A stretch of 5,340 nucleotides of DNA from Bin80 sp022820435 (GTDB taxonomy: Bacteria; Bacteroidota; Rhodothermia; Rhodothermales; Bin80): contig JAJEFL010000171.1 in assembly GCA_022820435.1 (NCBI GenBank), forward strand, positions 1 to 5,340. Direction: 5' to 3'. Below, piece after piece: positions 1 through 5,340 of the stretch. Position 1 is the stretch's first letter. Every line of letters starts with the position of its first letter. The translations under genes were made by a program, and so were the position numbers. Below the pieces are notes generated by a model, which saw only the letters and a list, made by a program, of their open reading frames with translations, was not told where the DNA came from and made no database searches.

Positions 1-2
1 AC

Positions 3-65
3 GGGAGTATTAAACTGATCGACGTTCCGTATCTCGTGTTCCGAACTCGACCGAAAGCAAATTAA
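3..65 (+). CDS. Possible C-terminal end of an upstream gene (partial)
   Basis: An open frame enters from the left edge and ends at the TAA at 63-65, giving 20 residues (GSIKLIDVPYLVFRTRPKAN). The other two forward frames contain stops in the first 20 bases. The residue mix (hydrophobic core, basic tail) is compatible with a protein C-terminus, but 20 codons without a stop can occur by chance and I recognise no family. If real, the gene ends 13 bases before the methyltransferase start and could share its transcript. Confidence 0.3.
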   Translation, partial: GSIKLIDVPYLVFRTRPKAN

Positions 66-78
66 CATCACCTGATTC

Positions 79-1332
79 ATGACTCCTGCAACTTCCTCGG
101 TTTCGCAGCCCCCGTTAAACACAGAACTACCTTGCACCAAGGAAGAGAGGCGAGTTGAACTGTACAATGGGAATGATGTGCCAACCGACCCCCGTTTCGT
201 CAACGAGGACACGGATCTTGGAACGCTCAATCTGAACTGGCGAGAAGTTGATTTGCCTCAAAAGGAGCGTACCAAACACGTACATGGCCTGCATCCATAT
301 CTTGGAAAATTCATCCCCCAGATGGTTGAGGTGTTTCTGCGCAAATACTTTCGTGCCGGCCAAACGGTGTTTGACCCATTTGCGGGATCAGGAACTACGT
401 TGATCCAGTCCAGTGAATTGGGAATCCATTCGGTGGGTTGCGACATATCCGCGTTTAATGTATTACTCGCAAACTCCAAAGCAAAGACCTATGTCATGGA
501 AGAGGTTGAGAAGGATGTATATGATATCCTTGCCAAAACAAGGGCCGTTTCCGAACCTTCTTTGTTTGAATCCGGCTTAAAGACTGATCTTGGAGACAAT
601 ACCGGTAATGCATATTTGCGGAGTTGGTATGCTCCACAGGTGTTGCGTGAACTCCTTTTATATCGTAACCTGATTCCCAATTATCGTAATCAGGATATAT
701 TGAAAATCATTCTTTCCCGCTCTGCCAGATCTGCCCGGCTGACCACACATTTTGATCTGGACTTCCCCAGGAAACCACAAACGGAACCCTATTATTGCTA
801 CAAGCATGGACGGACCTGCACCCCGGTTACAACTGCATTCAAGTTTCTTCAGCGGTACAGCCGAGATACCATTAAGCGGATAAAACAGTTTTCGCTCTGT
901 CGAGAAGATGTGGATGTTCGTGTAATTCACGGAGACAGCCGTTTTGTAAATCCTGGAAAAATTGATGGCGTGATCACTAGCCCTCCGTATGTTGGACTGA
1001 TTGATTACCACGAACAGCACCGGTACGCTTATGAGTTACTAGACCTAAAAGATCGCAGTCTGGATGAGATTGGACCTGCATTCAAAGGATCAGGCAAGGC
1101 AGCGAAAGAAGAATATCAGCAATTAATCTCAGAGGTATTCACAAATTCCTTGAAATACATGGCATCAGGCACCCCTTTGATTGTGATCGCCGGTGACCGG
1201 CACAGCCTTTATCCGACCATTGCAGAAACGTGTAATCTGGAAGAAGTGTTCGTCATTGAGCGTCATGTGAATCGGAGAACCGGACGCCGTTCTGGTGAAT
1301 TTTTCGAGTCCGTTTTTATTTGGCGTAAATAG
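79..1332 (+). CDS. Type II DNA methyltransferase (probable N4-cytosine), partner of the TdeIII-like endonuclease
   Basis: This 417-residue enzyme should transfer a methyl group from S-adenosylmethionine to DNA and so protect the host from the endonuclease encoded next to it. The motif X-like segment (HPYLGKFIPQMVEVF, about 72-86) is followed by motif I, DPFAGSGTT (99-107), which binds the cofactor, then an acidic residue after the next strand (GCDIS, 120-124). Motif IV is TSPPY (300-304), where the target base is held. The order X-I-IV and the S-P-P-Y form are usual for amino (N4-cytosine or N6-adenine) methyltransferases; SPPY favours N4-cytosine, which is inference. Between them lies a probable target-recognition part with a Cys/His-rich patch (C240, H243, C247). 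The ATG at 79 is the first in frame and the next Met is at residue 82, too close to motif X to be a likely start. No Shine-Dalgarno is visible. The length is normal and both main motifs are intact. Confidence 0.88.
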   Translation: MTPATSSVSQPPLNTELPCTKEERRVELYNGNDVPTDPRFVNEDTDLGTLNLNWREVDLPQKERTKHVHGLHPYLGKFIPQMVEVFLRKYFRAGQTVFDPFAGSGTTLIQSSELGIHSVGCDISAFNVLLANSKAKTYVMEEVEKDVYDILAKTRAVSEPSLFESGLKTDLGDNTGNAYLRSWYAPQVLRELLLYRNLIPNYRNQDILKIILSRSARSARLTTHFDLDFPRKPQTEPYYCYKHGRTCTPVTTAFKFLQRYSRDTIKRIKQFSLCREDVDVRVIHGDSRFVNPGKIDGVITSPPYVGLIDYHEQHRYAYELLDLKDRSLDEIGPAFKGSGKAAKEEYQQLISEVFTNSLKYMASGTPLIVIAGDRHSLYPTIAETCNLEEVFVIERHVNRRTGRRSGEFFESVFIWRK

Positions 1333-1333
1333 A

Positions 1334-2152
1334 ATGGACAGGCATCATCAAATGAAAATGGCCATCCAGCAGAAAATTAAAAGTCTGATGGAAAAATTGA
1401 TGACGAAGGTTCTTCACACGGACCTTTTCAAACCAGAAGAACATAAGTCCAAGAAACCTTTATATGCAGCACTGATCCCCGACGAAATTTTCAAGGGATC
1501 TCATTTTGAACGACGATTTGTGACCCCTTTTGGAAGTCTGTGGGAAGAACTTGCGGTGATTGCAGCCGATCATGGTCTGGGATCAGGGGAACGAGGTAAA
1601 TTGGTCACAGGAGTGATCAAACAGGAACGACTACATCGAATTACGGAGACACTGAACAGATTGGAACAGGGCCGAAGAAATAAGAATCGTATTCAGCCCG
1701 ACTGGAACAGCGAGATTGCCTATGCCTTAGATGGAACCGGAGAGGGCATTCCCGCTGAGGTAATCTGCGACTTATTCGTTACGGATGTCACGACTGCCGA
1801 AAAATTTGCCTTTGAATTAAAATCCCCCCTGCCAAACAGTGATCAGACCAAAGTCAGCAAAGAGAAGATCATGAAGCTGATTGCAATGGAACCGTGTCAG
1901 GTTGATGCAGCATATTTTGCCTTACCCTATAATCCGTATGGAGAACGCAAGCAGTACAGTTGGAGCATTCCTGCCCGCTGGTTTGACATGATTCATGATC
2001 CAGTCGTTTTAATTGGGGACGAATTCTGGGAGAAAATCGGGGGAGCAGGAACCTACCAGTCCTTTATCCGCGCAGTTAATGAAATTGGACAAGAGTACAA
2101 AGAGCGCATTTACCGTGAATACTTAGGCATCGAACCTCCAGAACCAGCATGA
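1334..2152 (+). CDS. Type II restriction endonuclease, TdeIII-like, PD-(D/E)XK fold
   Basis: Cleaves double-stranded DNA at a specific site. I recognise the protein as TdeIII-like from the block PDEIFKGSHFERRFVTPFG (49-67) and from FELKSPLPNSDQTKVSKEK (160-178). TdeIII recognises GGNCC, so that target is expected here but not shown. The likely PD-(D/E)XK active site is D146 (in ICDLF) with E161-x-K163 (FELK), spaced as is usual for this fold. The C-terminal half has a conserved-looking stretch, LIGDEFWEKIGG (226-237). The frame extends upstream to a GTG at 1295 inside the methyltransferase gene. I prefer ATG 1334 (272 residues, one base after the methyltransferase stop), because the longer form adds 13 residues with no ribosome site; ATG 1352 is also possible. 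The tight junction implies cotranscription with the methylase. Key residues look intact, so the enzyme may be active. Confidence 0.78.
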   Translation: MDRHHQMKMAIQQKIKSLMEKLMTKVLHTDLFKPEEHKSKKPLYAALIPDEIFKGSHFERRFVTPFGSLWEELAVIAADHGLGSGERGKLVTGVIKQERLHRITETLNRLEQGRRNKNRIQPDWNSEIAYALDGTGEGIPAEVICDLFVTDVTTAEKFAFELKSPLPNSDQTKVSKEKIMKLIAMEPCQVDAAYFALPYNPYGERKQYSWSIPARWFDMIHDPVVLIGDEFWEKIGGAGTYQSFIRAVNEIGQEYKERIYREYLGIEPPEPA

Positions 2153-2346
2153 TGGCCCAATCACCTCAAATATCCGCAGGCATGTTACTTTCCTGTCCCA
2201 TAGAACATGAAGCCAATTCCCCCGACTCAGGAACAAAAATGAATGCAAATCCTAATATGCGAATACGAATGGACCGGCAGGACGGACTAGTCTCAGTAAA
2301 GCGTGATACCGTATTTGTCCCTCGTTATCCACAGATTCTACCATGA
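2149..2346 (+). CDS. Doubtful 65-residue ORF between the endonuclease gene and xseB
   Basis: It begins with ATGATG overlapping the endonuclease stop by four bases and ends in a TGA that overlaps the xseB start by four bases (ATGA). That geometry would suit translational coupling. Against it: I recognise no domain, the composition is odd (seven Met residues, many Pro, Asn, Ser and Arg, no clear hydrophobic core), ATA codes for several of its isoleucines, and no Shine-Dalgarno is present. It is the only gene candidate in the 190 bases between two well-supported genes. The same bases could simply be a spacer holding the xseB promoter, although I could not find a clear promoter there. I lean towards non-coding. 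Confidence 0.25.
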   Translation: MMAQSPQISAGMLLSCPIEHEANSPDSGTKMNANPNMRIRMDRQDGLVSVKRDTVFVPRYPQILP

Positions 2347-2606
2347 AGAGCGAACAACCCGAACCCCAGGAGTCCCTTGACTCGCTGATGAAGCATCTCG
2401 AGTCTATTGCAAAGAACTTATCCAGAGATTCCGGCACGCTGGAATCCTCTCTGGAACAGTACGAGAAAGGAATAAAGATTGCGCAGCAATGCCTGACACG
2501 CCTTGATGCAGCGGAGAAGCGTGTGACCGAACTTCGTAAATTGCTGGAGTCGGATACTCCCGATAAACCGACATCCCTTGAGAATAGTTCTTCGTTATTT
2601 GACTGA
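2343..2606 (+). CDS. xseB: Exodeoxyribonuclease VII small subunit
   Basis: This 87-residue cytoplasmic protein is the small subunit of exonuclease VII, which degrades single-stranded DNA in both directions during repair. Several small subunits bind one catalytic XseA large subunit. The protein fits the family in length and pattern: two helices joined by a short turn, with SLDSLMKHLESIAKNL (11-26), then the signature LESSLEQYEKGIKIAQQC (33-50) followed by L54, A57, E58 and V61 of the second helix. The acidic, Ser/Pro-rich tail (about 70-87) is typically variable. The start at 2343 puts the family core at the usual distance from the N-terminus. The stop at 2604-2606 shares one base with the ATG of the next gene. 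The xseA gene, often adjacent, is absent; the restriction module lies upstream instead. Confidence 0.9.
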   Translation: MKSEQPEPQESLDSLMKHLESIAKNLSRDSGTLESSLEQYEKGIKIAQQCLTRLDAAEKRVTELRKLLESDTPDKPTSLENSSSLFD

Positions 2607-3121
2607 TGCATCGCCCTCATAAGAACCTCTTCGCAGACCGCTCAGATCAGGCGCGGCTGTGGGTCATCCCCCTTGACGGAACACACACAGATCTGCAAAA
2701 TCTATTCACCCGGGTCCAACACTTTCTTGCAGGATGGACTTCACACGGCCGTGCGGTGAAAAGTTCAGCAACCCTGAACGCAAACCGCTTCCTGCTGGTT
2801 GCCGGCGAAATTGCCGGCGGTACAATCAGCGGGTGCGGCATTGATTCATTGATGAATGCGGTGGAGGAGATTGCAAAGAATCACCGATGCCAGATCCTCT
2901 CTTCCATGTTCATTTATTACCAGGCAGCGCATGGCAGTATTGATTTTGCATCCCGGGGACAATTTCGGAAAATGATCGCCCAGGATCTAGTCTCCCCGGA
3001 AACAAATGTCTTTAACCCTGGAATTCATACGCTGGGTGCACTGCGTGCGGGAGAATTTGAACGCCCTCTGGCAGATTCCGTCTATGCGCGGATGTTTCGG
3101 ATTCCGATGGCCTCCGGATAG
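2606..3121 (+). CDS. Conserved protein of unknown function, Bacteroidota family often mislabelled ABC transporter ATPase
   Basis: A soluble 171-residue protein with no signal peptide or membrane segment. From memory it resembles a small Bacteroidota family that databases often call 'ABC transporter ATPase', although this sequence has no Walker A, Walker B or ABC signature. Family-like landmarks are ARLWVIPLD (16-24), a W-T-S-H-G segment (44-48), RFLLVAGE (61-68), SGCGID (75-80; SGCSID in the relatives I recall), PETNVFN (131-137) and the C-terminal ADSVYARMF (156-164). The conserved Cys/Asp in SGCGID and the H-G pair might mark a functional site, but no activity is known to me. The ATG overlaps the xseB stop by one base (TGATG), so translation is probably coupled. 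The channel gene follows after 11 bases. Confidence 0.72.
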   Translation: MHRPHKNLFADRSDQARLWVIPLDGTHTDLQNLFTRVQHFLAGWTSHGRAVKSSATLNANRFLLVAGEIAGGTISGCGIDSLMNAVEEIAKNHRCQILSSMFIYYQAAHGSIDFASRGQFRKMIAQDLVSPETNVFNPGIHTLGALRAGEFERPLADSVYARMFRIPMASG

Positions 3122-3132
3122 TTCCTGTGTTC

Positions 3133-4170
3133 ATGATCTTGGCCCGGTTCGGACATTTAAAGGGAATCACTCCGCAGCGGATTGAAGCGGTATACAGTAT
3201 TCTGTTCTTGATTTTGTGGATGATGGTTGGAACCATTGGCTACTCGTTCCTTGAGGACTGGAGTTTGCTTGACGGACTCTATATGGCCTTCATTACACTT
3301 ACCACCATTGGATATACCGAAGTTCACGAACTCTCAAGAACGGGAAGAGTCTTCACCATGATTTTTGGGCTCGTCGGAATCGGTTCGGCTGGCGTGGTCA
3401 CCTACCGATGGGCAAGAATTCTCATCTCTGGAACCATTCTTCGACAACGGCACCGAATGTATAGAATAAGAAATATGAAAGATCATTATATCATTTGTGG
3501 ATATGGGCGGGTTGGACGCGATGTCACCAGTGCACTCTTAAAAGCAAAGACTTCGGTTGTCGTACTGGATCAGGACGAAGACCTGACCCGGCATTTGAAT
3601 GTGAACGGGATCAATGCCGTTACCGGAGATGCGGTGCAGGACAGTGCGTTAATTGCGGCGGGCATCAAAAATGCCAAAGGGCTCATCACCCTGCTCCCGG
3701 ACGATGCCCAGAATGTTTATGTCACTCTGGTTGCCCGTGAGAAAAACCCTGAACTTTTTATCCTGGCACGGGCATCCGATGCCGTGAATCGACGAAGGAT
3801 CCTGCAGGCGGGCGCTTCCCAGGTCATCTCACCGGTGCAGGTTGGAGCAGAGCGGATGGCCCAGGTGATTCTACGTCCTTATGTGGATCAGTTTATGTCT
3901 CAGGTCCTGCAGGCAGATGAGCTGGGACTGGGTATGGAGCAGGTCGTTGTACAAACCGGCTCAAAACTTGCAGGCAAGTCACTCCGGCAGGTGGATTTTC
4001 GACAGTCATGGGAAACATTTGTCATCGCAATGATCAAAGCTTCCGACCGGCAGATGCACTTCTATCCAAAGCCTGATGATCTGATTGAAGAGGGCGATAT
4101 TCTGATCGTACTTGGGAGCGTCGGGATGATTGAAAAGCTTGCGAACGAAGGATGTAAACCGCAGGGCTAA
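3133..4170 (+). CDS. Two-helix potassium channel subunit with RCK (TrkA-N/TrkA-C) regulatory domains
   Basis: An inner-membrane ion channel subunit of the MthK type; such proteins form tetramers gated by cytoplasmic RCK domains. Numbering from ATG 3133 (345 residues): TM1 about 21-41 (YSILFLILWMMVGTIGYSFL), pore helix and filter about 47-64 with T-T-I-G-Y-T-E at 57-63, and TM2 about 73-91 with glycines at 79, 82 and 84 that may act as a hinge. The RCK-N domain starts near 117 with the nucleotide-binding loop GYGRVG (123-128), D146 at the end of the next strand and GD at 165-166. RCK-C covers roughly 268-340 (KLAGKSL, EEGDILIVLG). The frame also allows a GTG at 3127; I chose the ATG six bases downstream. 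The filter lacks the usual second Gly and Asp of TVGYGD, so selectivity is less certain than fold. The RCK ligand cannot be read from sequence. Confidence 0.9.
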   Translation: MILARFGHLKGITPQRIEAVYSILFLILWMMVGTIGYSFLEDWSLLDGLYMAFITLTTIGYTEVHELSRTGRVFTMIFGLVGIGSAGVVTYRWARILISGTILRQRHRMYRIRNMKDHYIICGYGRVGRDVTSALLKAKTSVVVLDQDEDLTRHLNVNGINAVTGDAVQDSALIAAGIKNAKGLITLLPDDAQNVYVTLVAREKNPELFILARASDAVNRRRILQAGASQVISPVQVGAERMAQVILRPYVDQFMSQVLQADELGLGMEQVVVQTGSKLAGKSLRQVDFRQSWETFVIAMIKASDRQMHFYPKPDDLIEEGDILIVLGSVGMIEKLANEGCKPQG

Positions 4171-4196
4171 ATTTCCCGTAAAAGCCCCTGACCTTC

Positions 4197-5156
4197 ATGC
4201 CAACTGTTCACATGCGCCTGTTTTGCTTACTTTGGATCTTACTCTTACCCCCTTTGGCCTATGCCCAGGGCGGGGGCTACATTGATCAGGATGCAGTTGC
4301 CGATCTGCTGGATCTGCGCTTTGAGAGCCTTGATCATGTGCCTGAAGTTTTTTACAAGTACCATGTTCTGGAAAATAAGCGCGGCAACAGTGCCCTTGCC
4401 CGAAATGCATTCTACCGGATCATCGGAGGTGGCGATACCCGGTCAGGCAGCCACCGGTCCATGGTCGTGGAAATGATTAACCGGAGGCTGATGCAGACCT
4501 ATACGGTCGGAGACACCATTATTTATCCTACGGAATTTGAGTTGGATTTTCGGGCCTATTCGCCCTTCCCGCGCTATTACCCTGGAGGGCGAGACTTTGA
4601 CAAGCTCTTCATTATGGATAAGACGATCCAGGCATTCGCCGCCTATGAGTACGGGCAACTGATGCGCTGGGGAATCATGAACACCGGCGACCCTGATGAA
4701 ACCCCCACTCCGTACGGTCGCTATAATTTTAACTGGCGCGAAGAGTACCGCGTATCCTCGGAAAGTCCGGATGATGAGCCCTGGGAGATGTACTGGGTCA
4801 TGAACTTTCATCAATCCAAGGGTATGCATGTCCACCAGTATGAAATGCCTACCGGCGGCCCGCTCAGCCACGGATGTGTCCGCCTCGTGGATGCCGATGC
4901 AAAGTGGGTCTATCACTGGGCGGATATCTGGCAGACGACAAGTTCCTCTGAAGGTATCGCATCTGTTGGCGCAAAAATTCTCAAACAGGGGACCACCGTA
5001 CTGGTTATTGGGCAGGAGCCGGATGGCAAACCGCAGCCGTTTCAGTTCGGCCGCCGCTATCCTGTACTGAAGCGTATTACGCTCCCTGCACATCCCTACG
5101 ACATTCCTCCCGGTACCCCGCAGCAGGTCGGGTTTGACAAAATTCGTGAGTCCTGA
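4197..5156 (+). CDS. Exported L,D-transpeptidase with YkuD catalytic domain
   Basis: This 319-residue enzyme probably acts on peptidoglycan outside the inner membrane, forming or exchanging peptide links through a cysteine nucleophile. A signal peptide is plain: MRLF, then a run of Leu/Ile/Pro (about 9-20) and AYA-Q (21-24) as the likely cleavage site, with no lipobox. ATG 4212, five codons downstream, would give the cleaner signal peptide and may be the true start. The YkuD region runs about 100-272: a LysM-like VGDTIIYP stretch (104-111), TPTPYGRYNF (169-178) near the active site, H213 in HVHQYEMP, and SHGCVRL (224-230) with the catalytic C227 and R229. The HQY...SHGC spacing is shorter than in the classic YkuD motif but fits the Bacteroidota form I recall. 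The first 75 residues of the mature protein match no domain I know. It lies 27 bases after the channel gene with no terminator between them. Confidence 0.88.
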   Translation: MPTVHMRLFCLLWILLLPPLAYAQGGGYIDQDAVADLLDLRFESLDHVPEVFYKYHVLENKRGNSALARNAFYRIIGGGDTRSGSHRSMVVEMINRRLMQTYTVGDTIIYPTEFELDFRAYSPFPRYYPGGRDFDKLFIMDKTIQAFAAYEYGQLMRWGIMNTGDPDETPTPYGRYNFNWREEYRVSSESPDDEPWEMYWVMNFHQSKGMHVHQYEMPTGGPLSHGCVRLVDADAKWVYHWADIWQTTSSSEGIASVGAKILKQGTTVLVIGQEPDGKPQPFQFGRRYPVLKRITLPAHPYDIPPGTPQQVGFDKIRES

Positions 5157-5162
5157 TTTAAA

Positions 5163-5201
5163 CGCCATTACGAAACTTTCATTCGTATAGCCAGCTTGGC
5201 G
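5163..5201 (+). repeat. Nested inverted repeat after the transpeptidase gene
   Basis: The inner arms TACGAA (5169-5174) and TTCGTA (5182-5187) are perfect complements around a seven-base loop. Outside them CGCCA (5163-5167) pairs with TGGCG (5197-5201), leaving one unpaired base on the left and nine on the right. A competing small hairpin GCCA/TGGC (5190-5193, 5197-5200) uses the right side. The site starts seven bases after the stop codon. It could slow or end transcription or stabilise the 3' end of the mRNA, but there is no T-run after it and the inner stem is short, so it is not a standard intrinsic terminator. Confidence 0.4.
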
Positions 5202-5240
5202 AGTAGATGGATACACTTTGCAGGTTAAGGGCCTGAGTAT

Positions 5241-5340
5241 ATGCAAGTGCAGGAGATTATGGGACAGAGATCATCAAAACAAAGTGATGTAACCTGGAAA
5301 AATTCAAGTGGAGTCGATGCCGTACAAAGATTGCTGAAGG
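5241..5340 (+). CDS. Start of an unidentified gene running off the right edge (partial)
   Basis: A frame opens after the TAA at 5226-5228 and stays open to the end of the window, giving 33 codons from ATG 5241 or 27 from ATG 5259. The visible product starts MQVQEIMGQRSSKQSD and continues with a polar, basic stretch ending in AVQRLLK. An AGGAG lies at 5251-5255, only three bases before ATG 5259, which is close for a working ribosome site. I recognise no family from so few residues. The length alone is weak evidence: an opposite-strand frame is also open for about 115 bases here. Confidence 0.35.
   Translation, partial: MQVQEIMGQRSSKQSDVTWKNSSGVDAVQRLLK

Noticed and set aside
658..1020. Minus-strand frame of 120 codons inside the methyltransferase gene
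   Set aside because: It is antisense to the target-recognition part and motif IV of the methylase, with no domain and no start context.
1295..1333. GTG at 1295 as the endonuclease start
   Set aside because: The added 13 residues overlap the methylase frame, have no ribosome site, and the family as I recall it begins near the ATG at 1334 or 1352.
2277..2342. Promoter for xseB
   Set aside because: I looked for the Bacteroidota pattern (TTTG, then TAnnTTTG) and for standard -35/-10 boxes; GTATTTG near 2311 is suggestive but incomplete, so no promoter is called.
2252..2620. Minus-strand frame of 122 codons opposite xseB
   Set aside because: It lies almost wholly over xseB, has no recognisable domain and reads as the antisense shadow of a well-supported gene.
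2606..3121. True ABC transporter ATPase
   Set aside because: There is no Walker A, Walker B or signature motif; that name for relatives appears to be a misannotation.
5196..5220. Promoter before the edge ORF (TTGGCG, TACACTTTG)
   Set aside because: The TA and TTTG halves are one base too far apart for the Bacteroidota -7 box, and the upstream box is too close for a standard promoter.
5157..5235. Integron attC-like recombination site
   Set aside because: TTTAAAC and GTTAAGG resemble the core ends only loosely, do not fit the consensus, and the inner arms do not pair as an attC would.
4443..5246. Minus-strand frame of 267 codons
   Set aside because: It is long but antisense to the transpeptidase, whose SHGCVRL motif, signal peptide and YkuD pattern are clear; the antisense product shows no domain.

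Overview
The window carries a compact run of genes, all read on the + strand, with no RNA gene, CRISPR array or recognisable complete mobile element. It most likely comes from the Bacteroidota/Rhodothermota-Balneolota group. The evidence is the 171-residue protein at 2606-3121, which matches a small family I know mainly from Bacteroidota; an L,D-transpeptidase of a type I also associate with them; and the lack of a clear Shine-Dalgarno sequence before the complete genes. This placement is inference and has no marker-gene support.

Left part (1-2152): a short C-terminal coding remnant may end at 65. It is followed by a two-gene Type II restriction-modification module: a DNA methyltransferase (79-1332; motif order X-I-IV with DPFAGSGTT and SPPY) and a PD-(D/E)XK endonuclease that I recognise as TdeIII-like (about 1334-2152; expected target GGNCC if the family match holds). 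The two genes are separated by one base and must be cotranscribed. These genes look more AT-rich than those to the right, which fits acquisition by transfer.

Middle (2153-3121): a 190-base spacer holds a doubtful 65-codon ORF that overlaps both neighbours. After it come xseB (exonuclease VII small subunit) and the Bacteroidota-type protein of unknown function, joined by a one-base stop/start overlap. The large subunit gene xseA is not in the window.

Right part (3133-5156): a two-helix potassium channel subunit fused to a complete RCK (TrkA-N/TrkA-C) regulatory region, with an unusual filter T-I-G-Y-T-E, then an exported YkuD-type L,D-transpeptidase. Gaps from xseB to the transpeptidase are 27 bases or less, so these four genes look like one transcription unit with mixed housekeeping roles (DNA repair, ion homeostasis, cell wall). 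A nested inverted repeat follows the transpeptidase, and a new reading frame seems to begin near 5241 and run off the window.

I see no convincing undescribed multi-gene system. The points most worth a second look are the restriction module next to an xseB that lacks xseA, the doubly overlapping small ORF, the channel's filter and possible internal start, and the hairpin after the transpeptidase gene.
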